The position numbers and the translations under genes are program-made. From Heterodera schachtii (lineage: Eukaryota; Nematoda; Chromadorea; Rhabditida; Heteroderidae), in assembly GCA_023374025.1 (NCBI GenBank), contig SIJG01000039.1:1088579-1152578 (forward strand): a stretch of 64,000 nt of DNA, given 5' to 3'. Below are positions 32,880-45,300 of this stretch, piece after piece. The notes below the pieces were generated by a model that saw only the letters and a list, made by a program, of their open reading frames with translations, did not search any database and was not told the DNA's origin. Each line of letters starts with the position of its first letter. Positions within the stretch are counted from its first letter, which is position 1.

Positions 32880-35800
32880 AATATCGCTGATCACTCATGA
32901 AAAAATATAAAAAATGATTCAAAAAATAATATATTGAACATTATGCATTTTCGTGTTCTGTAAATAAATAATATTTTTCATAAATAAAACCATAAACTTA
33001 AGTATAAAATTTAATTTTATTATTAATTCATTTTTATGAATATATAAAATACATACATAAATGAGAGTTTTGGTATATTATTTAATGAAGAAAGAAAATA
33101 TAATTTTATATATTTTTATGCATAGCTCAAGTTGAATAAAAATTATTTAGATGAAAATAAAAATATTCTCTTAAGGTCACATATTTAAATACATCAATAT
33201 TCATGATGTTTAATATTTTTCGACTAAAAATAAAAAAATCGAAAAAACTAACTAACTAATAATTTTATCCTAAACTAAAAAATGTGATTTTTAAATTAAT
33301 TACCAAATTTTCTAATAAAAATGCATCTTTCTCTTATATTAAAAAACGTAGAAACTGTGATTAACATTCATAAGTATCATTTATCGCGTTAATGACATTA
33401 CTGTTAATTACTGCGGAAGAAATTCATAAGTCAATTAAAAGATATAAACATTTTTTCCTAAAATAATGCAATATTTCTATTTATATTTATTTAAACAAAC
33501 AAAGTGATAAAATAAACTTAATTATATAAATTAGGCTATAAGATGAATTATTGTAGAAAAATGATGTTATTCATGATATTCTACATAAGAAATATTTTAA
33601 AAAATAACTACTAATTTATCCTAAACTTCAAAATATAATTTTAAACAATTGTTTTTAAATCCTACTGCTCAAGAAAGCCAAAGAAGCGTGGGACTTGGAA
33701 CGATTCAATTAGAATTATATGTAAAAATGAGGAGTTTATATATTTATTTATTTCACTAAAATAAAGGAAGATCATTCTAAAAATCTAATATACAAAAATA
33801 AAACTAAACTTCAATCTATGTTTTAATAAAATTACAAAAAAATAAAAATTTATAGAAATAAATGATTTAATTTGCGATAAACAAAAATATCAATCTAAAA
33901 AAAGAAGAGAATCAAAGAATCTAAATCAAATTTAAATATTTATGTAAAATAAAAACTAAAATTAAAAAAATAATTATTGAAAATAAAAAAAGTGAAAAAA
34001 ATCATAAAAAATTATTTATATTTCTTGATTAACATTGAAAGTTTCTTGTTTTTATGAAAAATATTTTGTGGAATTTAAAATTTAGGCCTTTTATTATTTT
34101 TCTCAGCATATATTCTAACTTCAGCCAGTCATTTGCTGAGCATAATATTATTTTTATTTAGTTATAATTCATTTTAACAGCATATTTATTTTTTTATTTG
34201 ATTTGAATTTTTATTTAATTATTATGGTTTATAATCGAAAATAGACATTTGAGAAAAATGTTCAATAAATTAGGTTTTCATGAATTTCAAATATTTAAAT
34301 AACAGATATAGTTTCTTCATTTAGAATTTACCATAAGGTATTTTTTTCTAAAAATAAAAACCCTCAAAAGACAATAAAAATAAATCATAAATGGCAATTG
34401 AAGTAACAATAAAGAAAGTTGAAATTTTTTTAATTATCATTAATATATAAAAAATTTTTGTTCACGATAATATAAATCGTATGTCAAAAACTCGTAGATT
34501 TAATCTTACGTCAACATATTCATTTGGTAATTTTTTACCTATGTCTATCATTAGTCAAATTAACAAAAAAAAAAAAATTTTAGCATAAATTAATAACTTT
34601 GAAGTTGATGATATGGAGACAGTCTAAAACTTTGACAAGTTATCCTAACGTAAACACAGAACCACAAATAGTACAGCTTTCTGCTTCATCAACCAAAATT
34701 TATTTGAAGGTTTTATTGAAGAATTCTCGCTTTTTTATTTTTTATTTGGTTAATATTTTTAAATATTTCAATTTTTAACTAATTGTAAGTAACAGAAAAA
34801 TTTATCTTATTATGCAGTTAATTATAATTTTATGTATTTTGCATTTTTCGTAATTTAGAAAAATAAAAACATTAATTCAATTCGTTTTTCTTTTTTAATA
34901 ATTTATATTTTCAACCATTTAAGAAAACTTTTTATTGGTTAATTTTCAATAATTAAAAATCCATTCTTTATTTTAATTGAATTATAAGGCTTTTTCCTTT
35001 ACGAGGGTAGTTTTTTTTTTGCAGTTAACATTAAAATCGTAAATTTCTTAATTTTGTAATTTTCCTATTCTTTGGTATTTAAATTTTATAATCAGTAAAA
35101 TAATAATATTCAATAATTATCGATATTATTTATTGATTTAATTTTGGCTCATTAATAGTTGAGATTTCTAAAACTTATTTTTTTTACATTTCTGAAATTT
35201 TTTATTTTATGTTGTTATTATTTTCTCGTAACTAGGCAATATATCAATTAAATGTCGTGCGAAAAAACTAAATTATTGACTTTTGGATTCTTTCCTCTAA
35301 TAACCCTTGCTTTTACAAGCATTGCAAAGCTCGTCGGCTCGACCGCTCACTGCTCCCGGAAACCCGTGCCGATATGTCAACTGGGCGCTAATATTGAACA
35401 AGAATATGAGCCATAATTGTTTTTAATTTGAAAATGTTCAATAAATGTTACAATTTTTATTGGAATTTTTTTATGCAATTAAGAGCTTAATTCTCTTGTA
35501 TAAATTATATTTTTAAATTCTATTTTTATTAAAGTTGTCGCGAAAATAAGAGAATAATTTAGATTTTTACCGATTATCATTCAGTTTATTAAGTATTTAG
35601 CAATTAAGCTCTGAGAAAAAGATAAATACTGCTATAAACTAGTTATAATTTTTAAATGAATTTTTAAAAATCGCTATTGTCAAAATTATTAATTTTTATT
35701 CATTATTATTATGAAATTGATAAAGTTAAAGTATAAAATTCATAAAAATTCTTTGAGAAATATTCGATGATTGTCTGTTTGATAAAATGGTCTCATTAAT

Positions 35801-38800
35801 AATAAAATTTGTTATATTAAAAGAAAAAAAAATTTTGTTAATATGTTTAATAATAAACATGTACAGTTTGTGTGTTACGTACGCCATGTATGACGAAATT
35901 GATGCGATGATACAGTTGCATAAAGCGAGTAATCTGTGAATATTGCGCATTGATAAATATTTATTAGTTAACTAATGCAAAGATATTACTCAAAAATATT
36001 GCAAATAAAGGTATAATTTTTTATTTTAATAGTTTTTTAAATTTTAATCGTTTAATGTGTCTGGCGATTTATTTTTAAAGAAATTTTTCATTTGTATTTA
36101 ATATTTACTCTATTATAATTTTTTATTAAATTTAAATGTATATTTAACATTTAAAACTCCATAATTTAATTTTAAAAAAATAAATTTTTTGAAATTTTAA
36201 TGTATTTGTTGATATTTTTGTGTATGGTTTTGTATATTTACGGATTATTAAAAAATATGGTAATTCATATAAATTATAAAAAGCTACTGATACTGAACTT
36301 ACTTGAATATATTTTTTACTGAAATAGAAAATTTATAATTTGAAAAGTAGTAAATGTAATACTAAGTCTATAATAAAAAAAAATAGTTCGTTGGCTATTT
36401 TTTATTCATTTATAGAAGCTGTCAAGAGCTTTTATAAGGAAAAATAATAATTAATTTATTCATTTTCTCTAAATGTAAACCTTTATCTTTGATTTTAAAT
36501 GTTTAGAATTGACTTACAAAAATTATACTTTTACAGATAAAAAGATTTTTGGATGTAGTATCGAACTGAGCCAGCTAAAAAAGCCATAATAAGAGTTTCA
36601 ATTAACCATTATTATACATCTAATCTTAATAAAAAATATTCTAGATGCATATGGTTATTATTGTCAAAGATATTCGTACTTTTAAAATTTTTATAGGGTA
36701 TAAACCTTTCATTTAAATTAAAAATTTATTTTGCTTATTATTTGGTGTTAATAATGTATATTTTCGAGCATGTTTTTAAATATAAAATATTTCTTTATTG
36801 CATCTTCATAATTTTTTATCAAAGATGTTTTATTTTATTCTTTGAATTCATTATAAATACATGATTAACATTTTTGGATATTATAAAATTATAAAACAAT
36901 TGCTTTTGAATATTCATTAAAAAATTTCAATAAACAAAATTATTTAATTTTTGAATGTTCCTTAATTTTAGTATTTTCTCTTGACATTTGGCGAATTCTC
37001 TTTTGCTTTTCAAAGACTTCGTTATTAAAATTGGCCTAATCAATCAACAAAAGTAAGTACTGGTTGAATTAATTTTAAGCTCTGGTGTAAGAATTTTTGT
37101 TCGGCCGATGCTCAATATTATTTCGGTGTAAGTTCAATTATTTGTTTTTGTATTTCGTATATATAATTACAAATTATTAAACTATTCATAATGGCCGTTT
37201 TAGATTATAATTCTTAAAGTTCAAAATTGAATTTTAAGTAATCCCCCTTATGAGATCATTTCAAATCCCATACTGATCAATAAACTAGCAGAGTTTTTTA
37301 TTATATGTTTTACTTAATTGAATTAATTTTTTTTTCGAAATGAGTTATTTTTTTAAATCTATTTTATTTAAACAAGCATTTTATTATTATTTTTTGGTTT
37401 GTAAAGGCTAGACAGTAGTAAAAATTATTGTTTTCAATCATTTTATGGTTTTATAAGAATATTATCATTTATTTTATTCTATATTTCAAAAACTTTTAAT
37501 CTTCTGAAACTAATTCTTGTTTTTTATACATTCTTCATTAGTTGTACATTAATATAGAAAAGAGAAAATTTTTAGATTTATATGATTTAATACTTAATTC
37601 TCTAGTTTAATTGATTTGTAATATTGTATTAAAAATTTGATATATATAAATGTAAATTTTGTATAGCTACTAAGCGAACTAAATTTTAATCAAAAGTGTT
37701 CTTGAAGAGATGCCATTTCATTATTGGTCCATTTGATTACTATACTTTTTTTATTATTATTATTTTCTTTGTATTTTGGTGTTTGGAAAGTATTTTTTTA
37801 TAATACATTAAATGAACTGAACCAAAACTTAAAAATTATTTTAAATAAATAAAATATTTTAGCCATCTCGTTTATAAATAAAAAAAGGTTTTTGGTATGA
37901 AAATTCTTCATTATTTAATAGATTAAACTTGCAGAAAAATTAATATTTATAATCATTTTCTTTAATTTTGAGAATGAGATACATATATTAACAACAAATA
38001 TTTAATTGTTTAAAACTTTATATTTAAAATCATGCTAAATTGTTGAAATAACGGAATTAAATGATCGTGATATGTTGGTAAAACGGTTTTCTAATCGTTC
38101 TATTTTTATTGTTACTTATTAAAATATTTTTTATTTAATTTTTGGTTCCATTAGAGTACAGTTACTAGTTTAATTAATAATTTTTTCGTGAATTAGTTCA
38201 CATTCAGGGCAACCGTCTTTGTCACATCCGAATTCAAATTTTTGTAATAATGAATTCATTCAAATTTCACTTATTAATTTCTCTCTGCGATGCACGGTGC
38301 TCTGCACTTCTTTTGTAGTATTCAGCACGATCTATTCTGTTTGTTCGTATTTTTTCATCAATTTATTCTTTTACTATTTATATTATTCAATATATAAGTG
38401 CTGTATTGGTAGTTGATACTTCTGATTATAAAAGAATTTCTGCTTTTAATGTAATTTTAATAGAATTGAATAGATTACAATGTAAGTACTTGCCAAATCA
38501 TTTAAATTTTAATAAAATAATAATTTGATCATTTTTCAAATATTTTTTTTATTAAATTATGAATTTTTATTTTGTTATTTATATTTTTATAATGTTTTTT
38601 ATTTGTAATTATACAGCATATTAAATCTATTTTAGTGATTTATTTTAAGAGATGATGGCGAAAATCCCACATAACAAATGTCGGAGATGATTGGAGAACA
38701 ATAATGTTAGGGCAATGGCTTTATAATTTTAAAAACCAAAATCTATATTGTTATTTCTTTTATAGTTGCTTTTTAATTAATTTTATTTTTGAAATCTATT

Positions 38801-39855
38801 CAAATCAATTTTTTTTCTTAGTATAGGCTTGTTTTTCCAAGTCATGCTGCTTTGATGCTTCGAATGCTTCACGAACTGTAAATTGCTGTAAATTTAAAAA
38901 TAATGAATTATCACGTTAGATCATTTTTATTTAAAACATTATTTTGACTTTTTCAATATTTATTTATTATATGTATTATTTGTGAAAAACATAGATAAAT
39001 ACTAAAATTATTATTATTTTTTTTTAATATTCAAAACTTTTTGACAATTATTTAGATAATTCTGTAAAATGATCGATTTCTTCATTTGTTAATATTTAAT
39101 TTTTTTTTTCCTGTTAGGATTTTCTTTATGCGTTATATTTTTACTATCTATATTATTATTAGTTTAAATTCTTTTAAATAATTAATACGAGAGACCTATA
39201 TTTTGGTTTGTTTTAAATTTAAAAACCATTTAATAAATATTCCTATTTTTAGTATTATTATTTTTGCTATTCATTAAAATTCATTTAAGTTTTCTAATTG
39301 CTTATTTTTTTATTTTAATTAAAATGTTAACAAAATAACCTTACAAATATTTTTCCAACGTAGAGATTTCCTGACAGTCGTTACTAGTGATTACATTTTA
39401 GCCTCAAAAAACCGCCAGTTATTATTTATTCTTTTAAAATATAATAATTCAATTTAATATTTTTTTAGGTTTTTTCGAAATACTTTTGTTTTTTATCTTC
39501 TAAAGTTACCTTGAGTTGAATTTTTGTCTTTTAAATTTTACCAAAACGAAAGGACGAGTTTTGTTTCAGTAAGGTCAGTTACTTGAATACATTATTGAGA
39601 AGTTTTTCTAATTAATTTTGCATATTTGTACTATTATTAATAAGTTTTTATTGCCTTTTAGTATGTTCAATTTAGATTCTCTAATTCTTATTTTAAACTT
39701 TATTCAGTAATAATAAATTTCCATACAATATTTTGCCTGCTGAATGATAGCAAGTGCATATGCTAGGAAATATACGGTATTGTTTTAGATTATGGCAATT
39801 TATCAATTATCTTCCAAAAATGTAACATAATTGGAAATAAAAAACAAAAATATGT
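32880..39855. other. Long featureless AT-rich stretch
   Basis: Seven kilobases show no supported gene, RNA gene or structured repeat; the frames of 65-74 codons (35726-35950, 38219-38416) have chance composition. The one GC-rich patch is 35315-35391. It shares CACTGCTCCCG with another isolated GC patch at 46630-46660, which may point to a small dispersed repeat. This stretch could be intronic or intergenic. Confidence 0.5.
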
Positions 39856-39863
39856 GATTTAAC

Positions 39864-40656
39864 CAGGGCTCCCAGATCAAAATTTTCAAAAGCCTCATTT
39901 GGCAGGCAAAAAAAGCCTCATTTTGGGTCAAAAAGTCTCATTTACAAAATTTATTCAAATACGTTTAAATGTTCAAATGTTCAAATGTTATATTTTTGAT
40001 TTTCCATGATCAATTGAGCAATTTTCTGTTTGAAATAAGCATTTTGTAAAATTCTGAGCACGAAAAATCGAAGTTGATTTTTTTGCGGCGCTTTTTCCAA
40101 AAAACTTTTGGGGAACAAGGGGGGGCCAGGTGCCGATAGGCGCCGCCGGAAAAAATTTTGTAATTTTTAATACAATTTATTAACAGATTTGTCTACAAAA
40201 ATGGACAAATTTTGTGATTTTGAGCAAATTTTTAAGAAAATAAAGGACTTTTAGGGGCTGGCGGTGCCTATAGACGCCGCCAGGGGAAAAATTGAGAATT
40301 TTGACCATATTTTTTTAGCAGATTTTCATTAAAAAATGATTAATTGTGATTTTTGGGGAAAAAAATTGGTTCTTTTCTGGTTTTTTATAAAACATTTAGC
40401 AAAATTTTTTGAAAAAGTTGGGTGAGATTTTCGTTTTGATGCTCTATTAAAAACCCAAATTATTAAATAATTGTAAAACATTATGCCAATTTATGAAATT
40501 TAAAAGATTCTGAGGATTTTCCCCAAAAGCCTCAAAAATCCTCAAAATTTCTCAAAAAGCCACAAAAATCCTCAAATCCTCATTTTCCAAAAAAATCCTC
40601 ATTGACCTATCAAAAAGCCACAAAATGAGGATAAATCCTCAGATCTGGGAGCCCTG
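39864..40656. mobile_element. hAT-like non-autonomous element, 793 bp, perfect 8-bp duplication
   Basis: Terminal repeats CAGGGCTCCCAGATC are perfect over 15 bp and the 8-bp flank GATTTAAC is exactly duplicated (39856-39863 and 40657-40664). Subterminal regions reiterate AAAGCCTCA and AAATCCTCA motifs on both sides. The interior from about 40086 to 40360 is the shared core module with two GC hairpins. No transposase frame is present, so the element is non-autonomous. Termini, duplication length and reiterated subterminal motifs are known hAT features; the hAT call is inferred from them. Confidence 0.9.
40127..40281 (+). repeat. Hairpin pair of the shared core module (element at 39.9 kb)
   Basis: Hairpin 1 (40127-40148) keeps the GGTGCC / GATA / GGCGCC heart of the motif with outer changes. 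Hairpin 2 (40260-40281) has arms GGCGGTGCC and GACGCCGCC with a TATA loop. They start 133 bp apart. Both are followed by A-rich runs and a TTAACAGATTTG or TTAGCAGATTTTC segment. Confidence 0.75.
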
Positions 40657-40675
40657 GATTTAACCATTGTGCGAT

Positions 40676-40691
40676 GGGTGGGGGGGAGGGG
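40676..40691 (+). other. G-quadruplex-capable run beside the element
   Basis: GGGTGGGGGGGAGGGG has four G-runs of at least three with single-base loops and meets the usual quadruplex pattern. It is followed by GTCGCCGGCG-like GC-rich bases (to 40712). It lies just outside the 8-bp duplication, so it is not part of the intact element. Confidence 0.6.
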
Positions 40692-40712
40692 TCGCCGGCG
40701 AAGGGGCAAAAG

Positions 40713-41324
40713 AAGAAAAATAATTGAAATTTTGAATAGATTTTCTTTAACAAAATTGATTAAAAATAAACAAAATTCTCTTTGTATGCAAATTATAGTA
40801 AATAACAAAAACGAACTAATAAGATAGTTATCAGATAAATTGAAATTATACTTTTTTATATATTTTTATGTTTATCTTTCTTCTTCCACTGTTATGCGGA
40901 CTATTCAAAAAGCAAAAGCTTATCTATTTAACATTTCTTTTATACTGATAATTTTTTATTTCGCCAATTATTTAAATATTATTTATTTACAAGGAAATTG
41001 GTTGATATTTATTGTTAATACTTCCAAAAAGCATTTTAGCAATATCTTATTTATCTTTTCTTAAATTAAATTAAATTTTTCATAATTTAGTCAAAGATTT
41101 GATTTAGCTTTATTTTAATTTTGTTGGTTTGCATCTTAATTTTTTTGTCGCTCGCAAAATATTATTGCACTAGGGGCATCAGATTCAAGTTAAGCTCAAA
41201 AATGTTACATTTTTGGTTTAATAATTTCATTTTTTTTTTTTGAAAAACACAATTATTTAAGACATGTCTTTTTTAAGTTTGAATTAATATTTTGGTTTTA
41301 TTAACTTTTTCCTGTGCTTTATGA
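40713..41324. other. AT-rich non-coding DNA between two hAT-like elements
   Basis: No gene or RNA gene seen; a 74-codon frame at 40840-41064 has chance composition. Confidence 0.5.
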
Positions 41325-41332
41325 TTCTTAAC

Positions 41333-42301
41333 CAGGGTTACCCTTGAAAATTTCCCGAAATAAGGACATCGCTGGTCAAAAATAAGATTTTAGGGTCAAA
41401 AATAAGGACATTTTTTAAAACACGCTTCAAAAAATTTAAATCGAATTTTTATTCAACAAACTCAAGCATTAGCAACAGATTTCTCGCCGCCAACTATTTT
41501 TCTGAGCAATTCCGGCTTAGAAATGAGAAATTTATACATTTCCGAAAATGGGTTTTAACAATTTTGTGGAAAACATAAGCAATTTGTAAATTATTTTCAG
41601 TTCATTCGGGATCAAAAAATCAGATTTTTAGCAATTTTATGCAGCGCGTTTATTCCAAAAAATTTTGAGGAATGGGCGAGGGGATGGGGTCGAGGCGGTG
41701 CCGATAGGCGCCGCCGGAAAAATTTTTTGTAATTTCTTTCTGATTTGTTAACATATTTCATCAAAAAATGATCAATTTTGCGGTTTTTACATTCAAAAGG
41801 TTTTTTGCGGAATTTTTTCAAAAAACTTTCTTTTTTAGGCGGGAAGAAGTCCGGCGGTGCCGGTAGGCGCCGCCGGAAAAAATTTGTAATTTTAGTGCAC
41901 TTTGTTAATAGATTTAGTCCAAAAATGACAATATTTTAAGAGTTTAAATGTTATAAAGGAATAATTTTGAAAAATTAGAAGAAAAAAAAATTGCTTGGAG
42001 GGGAACTGATCCAACGATAAAATGAAAAACATAACCAAGATCACAACCCACTGGACCAGGCATATGAGAAATAAATTAAGAAAAAGTAAGATTTTGGATA
42101 TTAATTCACTTCAAAAAACATTTCTTTCAAAATTATCATTTAAGATCTAAATTTCTCTCTGAATCCAAAAAAATAAGACTAAAATAAGGACAAAGAGCTT
42201 AAATAAGGACAAATCTTACAAATAAGAACATTTAAAATTTGTAAGATTTGGATCCTCAAAATAAGGACAAATCTTACAAATAAGGACAAAGGGTAACCCT
42301 G
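41333..42301. mobile_element. hAT-like non-autonomous element, 969 bp, perfect 8-bp duplication
   Basis: Terminal repeats CAGGGTTACCCTT are perfect over 13 bp and the 8-bp flank TTCTTAAC is duplicated exactly (41325-41332 and 42302-42309). Subterminal regions reiterate AAATAAGGACA motifs, several of them in the last 130 bp. The interior from about 41640 to 41940 is the shared core module with two GC hairpins. No transposase frame is present. It lies 669 bp from the element ending at 40656, and both duplications end in TTAAC, hinting at a common target preference. Confidence 0.9.
41694..41874 (+). repeat. Hairpin pair of the shared core module (element at 41.3 kb)
   Basis: Hairpin 1 (41694-41715) is the consensus form with arms GGCGGTGCC and GGCGCCGCC and loop GATA. 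Hairpin 2 (41853-41874) has the same arms and loop GGTA. They start 159 bp apart, longer than in the other copies because of extra A/T-rich sequence between them. Confidence 0.8.
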
Positions 42302-42309
42302 TTCTTAAC

Positions 42310-45300
42310 ATCTAATTATCCAAGTTAAATTACCTTTTTTCGCATTAACTCAAATTAAATAATTTTTTTATGTTTATTTATTTAGCTTTTCTATATACTA
42401 AATTAATAAAATTCTATCTTATTATTTGTAAAAATTATACTATGCTTTTTCATGCAGAATTTTATAAATATATTTTCTATGTTATCGTTACAATTATTTG
42501 ATATTTTATCATTTTTATTATTATTTTAATTATTATTTCAATGTTTTATCATGAATTCTCGAGTGCTATAATGATAATCCTGTATTATGTATTTATTTCA
42601 GTGTATTAATATTAAAACAATATATTTATTTTTATTTTATTTGTGTTTACTTTTTTGTCTTGAAATTTTGGTATATTATTGTGGATTTAAAAATTCGGGG
42701 AATAAAACATAAAAACACAAAATATGGCGTTTTGACACAAAAAAATTTATATATTTGGGTTAATTTGGATTTTTAGCACATATATTGGCATTTTCGATAA
42801 AACTTGTAAGAAAAATACAAGATTAATTGAAAAATACTCCACTAAATCACTTTTATTGCAATTTCTTTATGGAATTTTTATGTATAAAAATACTGAATTT
42901 TTTACAGTTATATGTGCATATTTTTGCACATGTTTTGGCATTTTTTTTTTTTTGTAAATATTCGAGTATCCCCTTTTCCGTTCGTTTAATCACGAAAAAT
43001 GCGTCATTGATACAAAATGTTTTAATATTAAGTTCTGTAGTAGTGCTATTGTAATATAGAAGTATAATTCTATATGAATATCGTTCTAATATTTCTAATA
43101 AAATTTTAACTCATTTGCTATTCAATTTTTTATAGAGCTATTTTAACATTGAATACCGATTTTTCTAATAAATTATTGAAGCGTGTGATGCTTTATATAC
43201 TCAGAAATTCTATTATTATCAACGAATTCATCATATTTGATTTATTACTTTAAAAGCTTATTCACATTAATTTGGTTAATATTGTCCGTGAGACTTGGTG
43301 CGTAAATTTCGTTTAGACCGGAATTCATTATTCTTCATTTGTAGTAAATTCACGCTCAATATTATAAATGTCGACTAGAGATAATTATATTTTTATGACT
43401 CGTTACATGATCAGAATACCAGTGCAACGCGTATAATGTCGTTAGTCAAAATCTAAAAATAAATTTAATAAAATTCTAACACCTATTATCTTTTTATCCA
43501 TGTTTTAACATTCTTCTAATTAATTTAAAAAATTACATTTATATAAAGAAAAATTTTAAGTAATTCATAATGACATTCTTGCTTTAATAGTGTAATTGTT
43601 TAAATGACAAAGGTTTATTAATTATCATTTTTAAAGCGATTTTATTGAAAATGAGCCCTTCTTATGTTGCTCATAGGTGGGTTTTTTCACATTATATTTT
43701 TTTCCTTAAAAAATATTCATTTTTATATTTCTATTTGTTTGAATTGGAGGAAAATGTTAAATTAACTAATATTGAATATTTATGCTTTCAGTTTAATTAC
43801 TTTCAAAACTCCTATATTCGAACATACAATTCATATCTTTGCAAAATATTAAGAAACATTATTTTTTGGAGTTAGCGAATCTTTGAAGATTTCATCAGTA
43901 TTTATGACATATCAATGTTGCCAGTGGGCCATTAACATTTTTCATTTATAATCTCGTTTCGGCTTCCATTCGGTTGTTGGCTGTTATAGTGTAAGCTATT
44001 TTCAATATATATTTTGTATGTTAAATTTCAAATCAAATATCTTCTTCTAATCTTCTAATAAAAGCTATAAGAAATTTGGTTGTCTATCGGATGGAATTTT
44101 TTCTCAATAATTTTTTAATTTTTACGAAATGCACCCAAATTATTAATATTTATTTATATTGACTATTTTATAAATTTTAATTTAATGCGTTTAAATATTC
44201 ATGTATTCCGGTTTATATTAAAAATTTTCCTAAATTTTTTTTCTAAATTTAGTTAATATATTGTTGAATTTTCTTTATTTAATAAGGTTGTTTAAGAATT
44301 TAAATCAAATTTGATTTATTCTTTTCATAAATGGATGAATAAAATAATTAATTTTGATTTTCAAGTTTTATCTTTAATTTTTTGCAATAAATACATATAA
44401 TAATTAAGAAACGAAATATATATATTTAAATAAAAGTCTGAAAATTCAAAGAATCGGAACACCGGTAAAAAGATATGCTGAAAAATTCTATCATATCAAA
44501 AGAAAGAAGGAGTAAAAATAATATGATAAGGTGTATAAATAATTCATAAGACTTTTGCCATTATTTATTACACAGTATTGACGAAATGTCAAAAATTCAT
44601 TGATGTTTTTATTTTTATTGAAATTCTAATTGATGATTGTTTATGAATATTATTGCTTTAATTTTAATGTAATTTAAATTCAAAGCATTTTTTCATGGTT
44701 TACGCGTTAATTTAATCCTTCATGTTGACACTGAAAATTTAATTTTGTTTTTACATTATGAGGATTCTCAAATTATTTTTTTTTAATTTAAATTAGTAGA
44801 AAATTTATTTTATAACCATTCTAAAATTTTTAAAACTAATGCCAACTGAACCCTGATATAAATAAATTATTAGATATTAGATTTTAAAAAAATTCACGAA
44901 CCACACAACAGTGTCTAATGCCTTCTCCTAAGTACATTCATTAGGACAAAATTATTTATATATTTATGCATTTAATTCTTATTTAATGTATCATAATTTT
45001 GGTTATTAAAGTTTCCTTAGATAAATGCTTTATATTTTTTGTAAATTTTGGCTTTGCATACTAATACATTATAGTAAATATTATTTATTATTGTATTGAA
45101 AAATTAAATGAACATCTCTTTTTGAAAAATCATATTTTAAAATATTTAAATTGAATGTTGTGACAATTTTTGTTCAATAAAGTTTTAATTAGGCAATTAT
45201 ATTTGGTATCATGGATTTTTATAATATACGATTTCGCTTAATAGAATATAATTTTAATAATATAACTCACAAGATAAATTTAAATATAAAGATGACGCTA

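Noticed and set aside
35315..35391. GC patch tested as a tRNA gene
   Set aside because: No cloverleaf arms or A/B box promoter sequences could be fitted.
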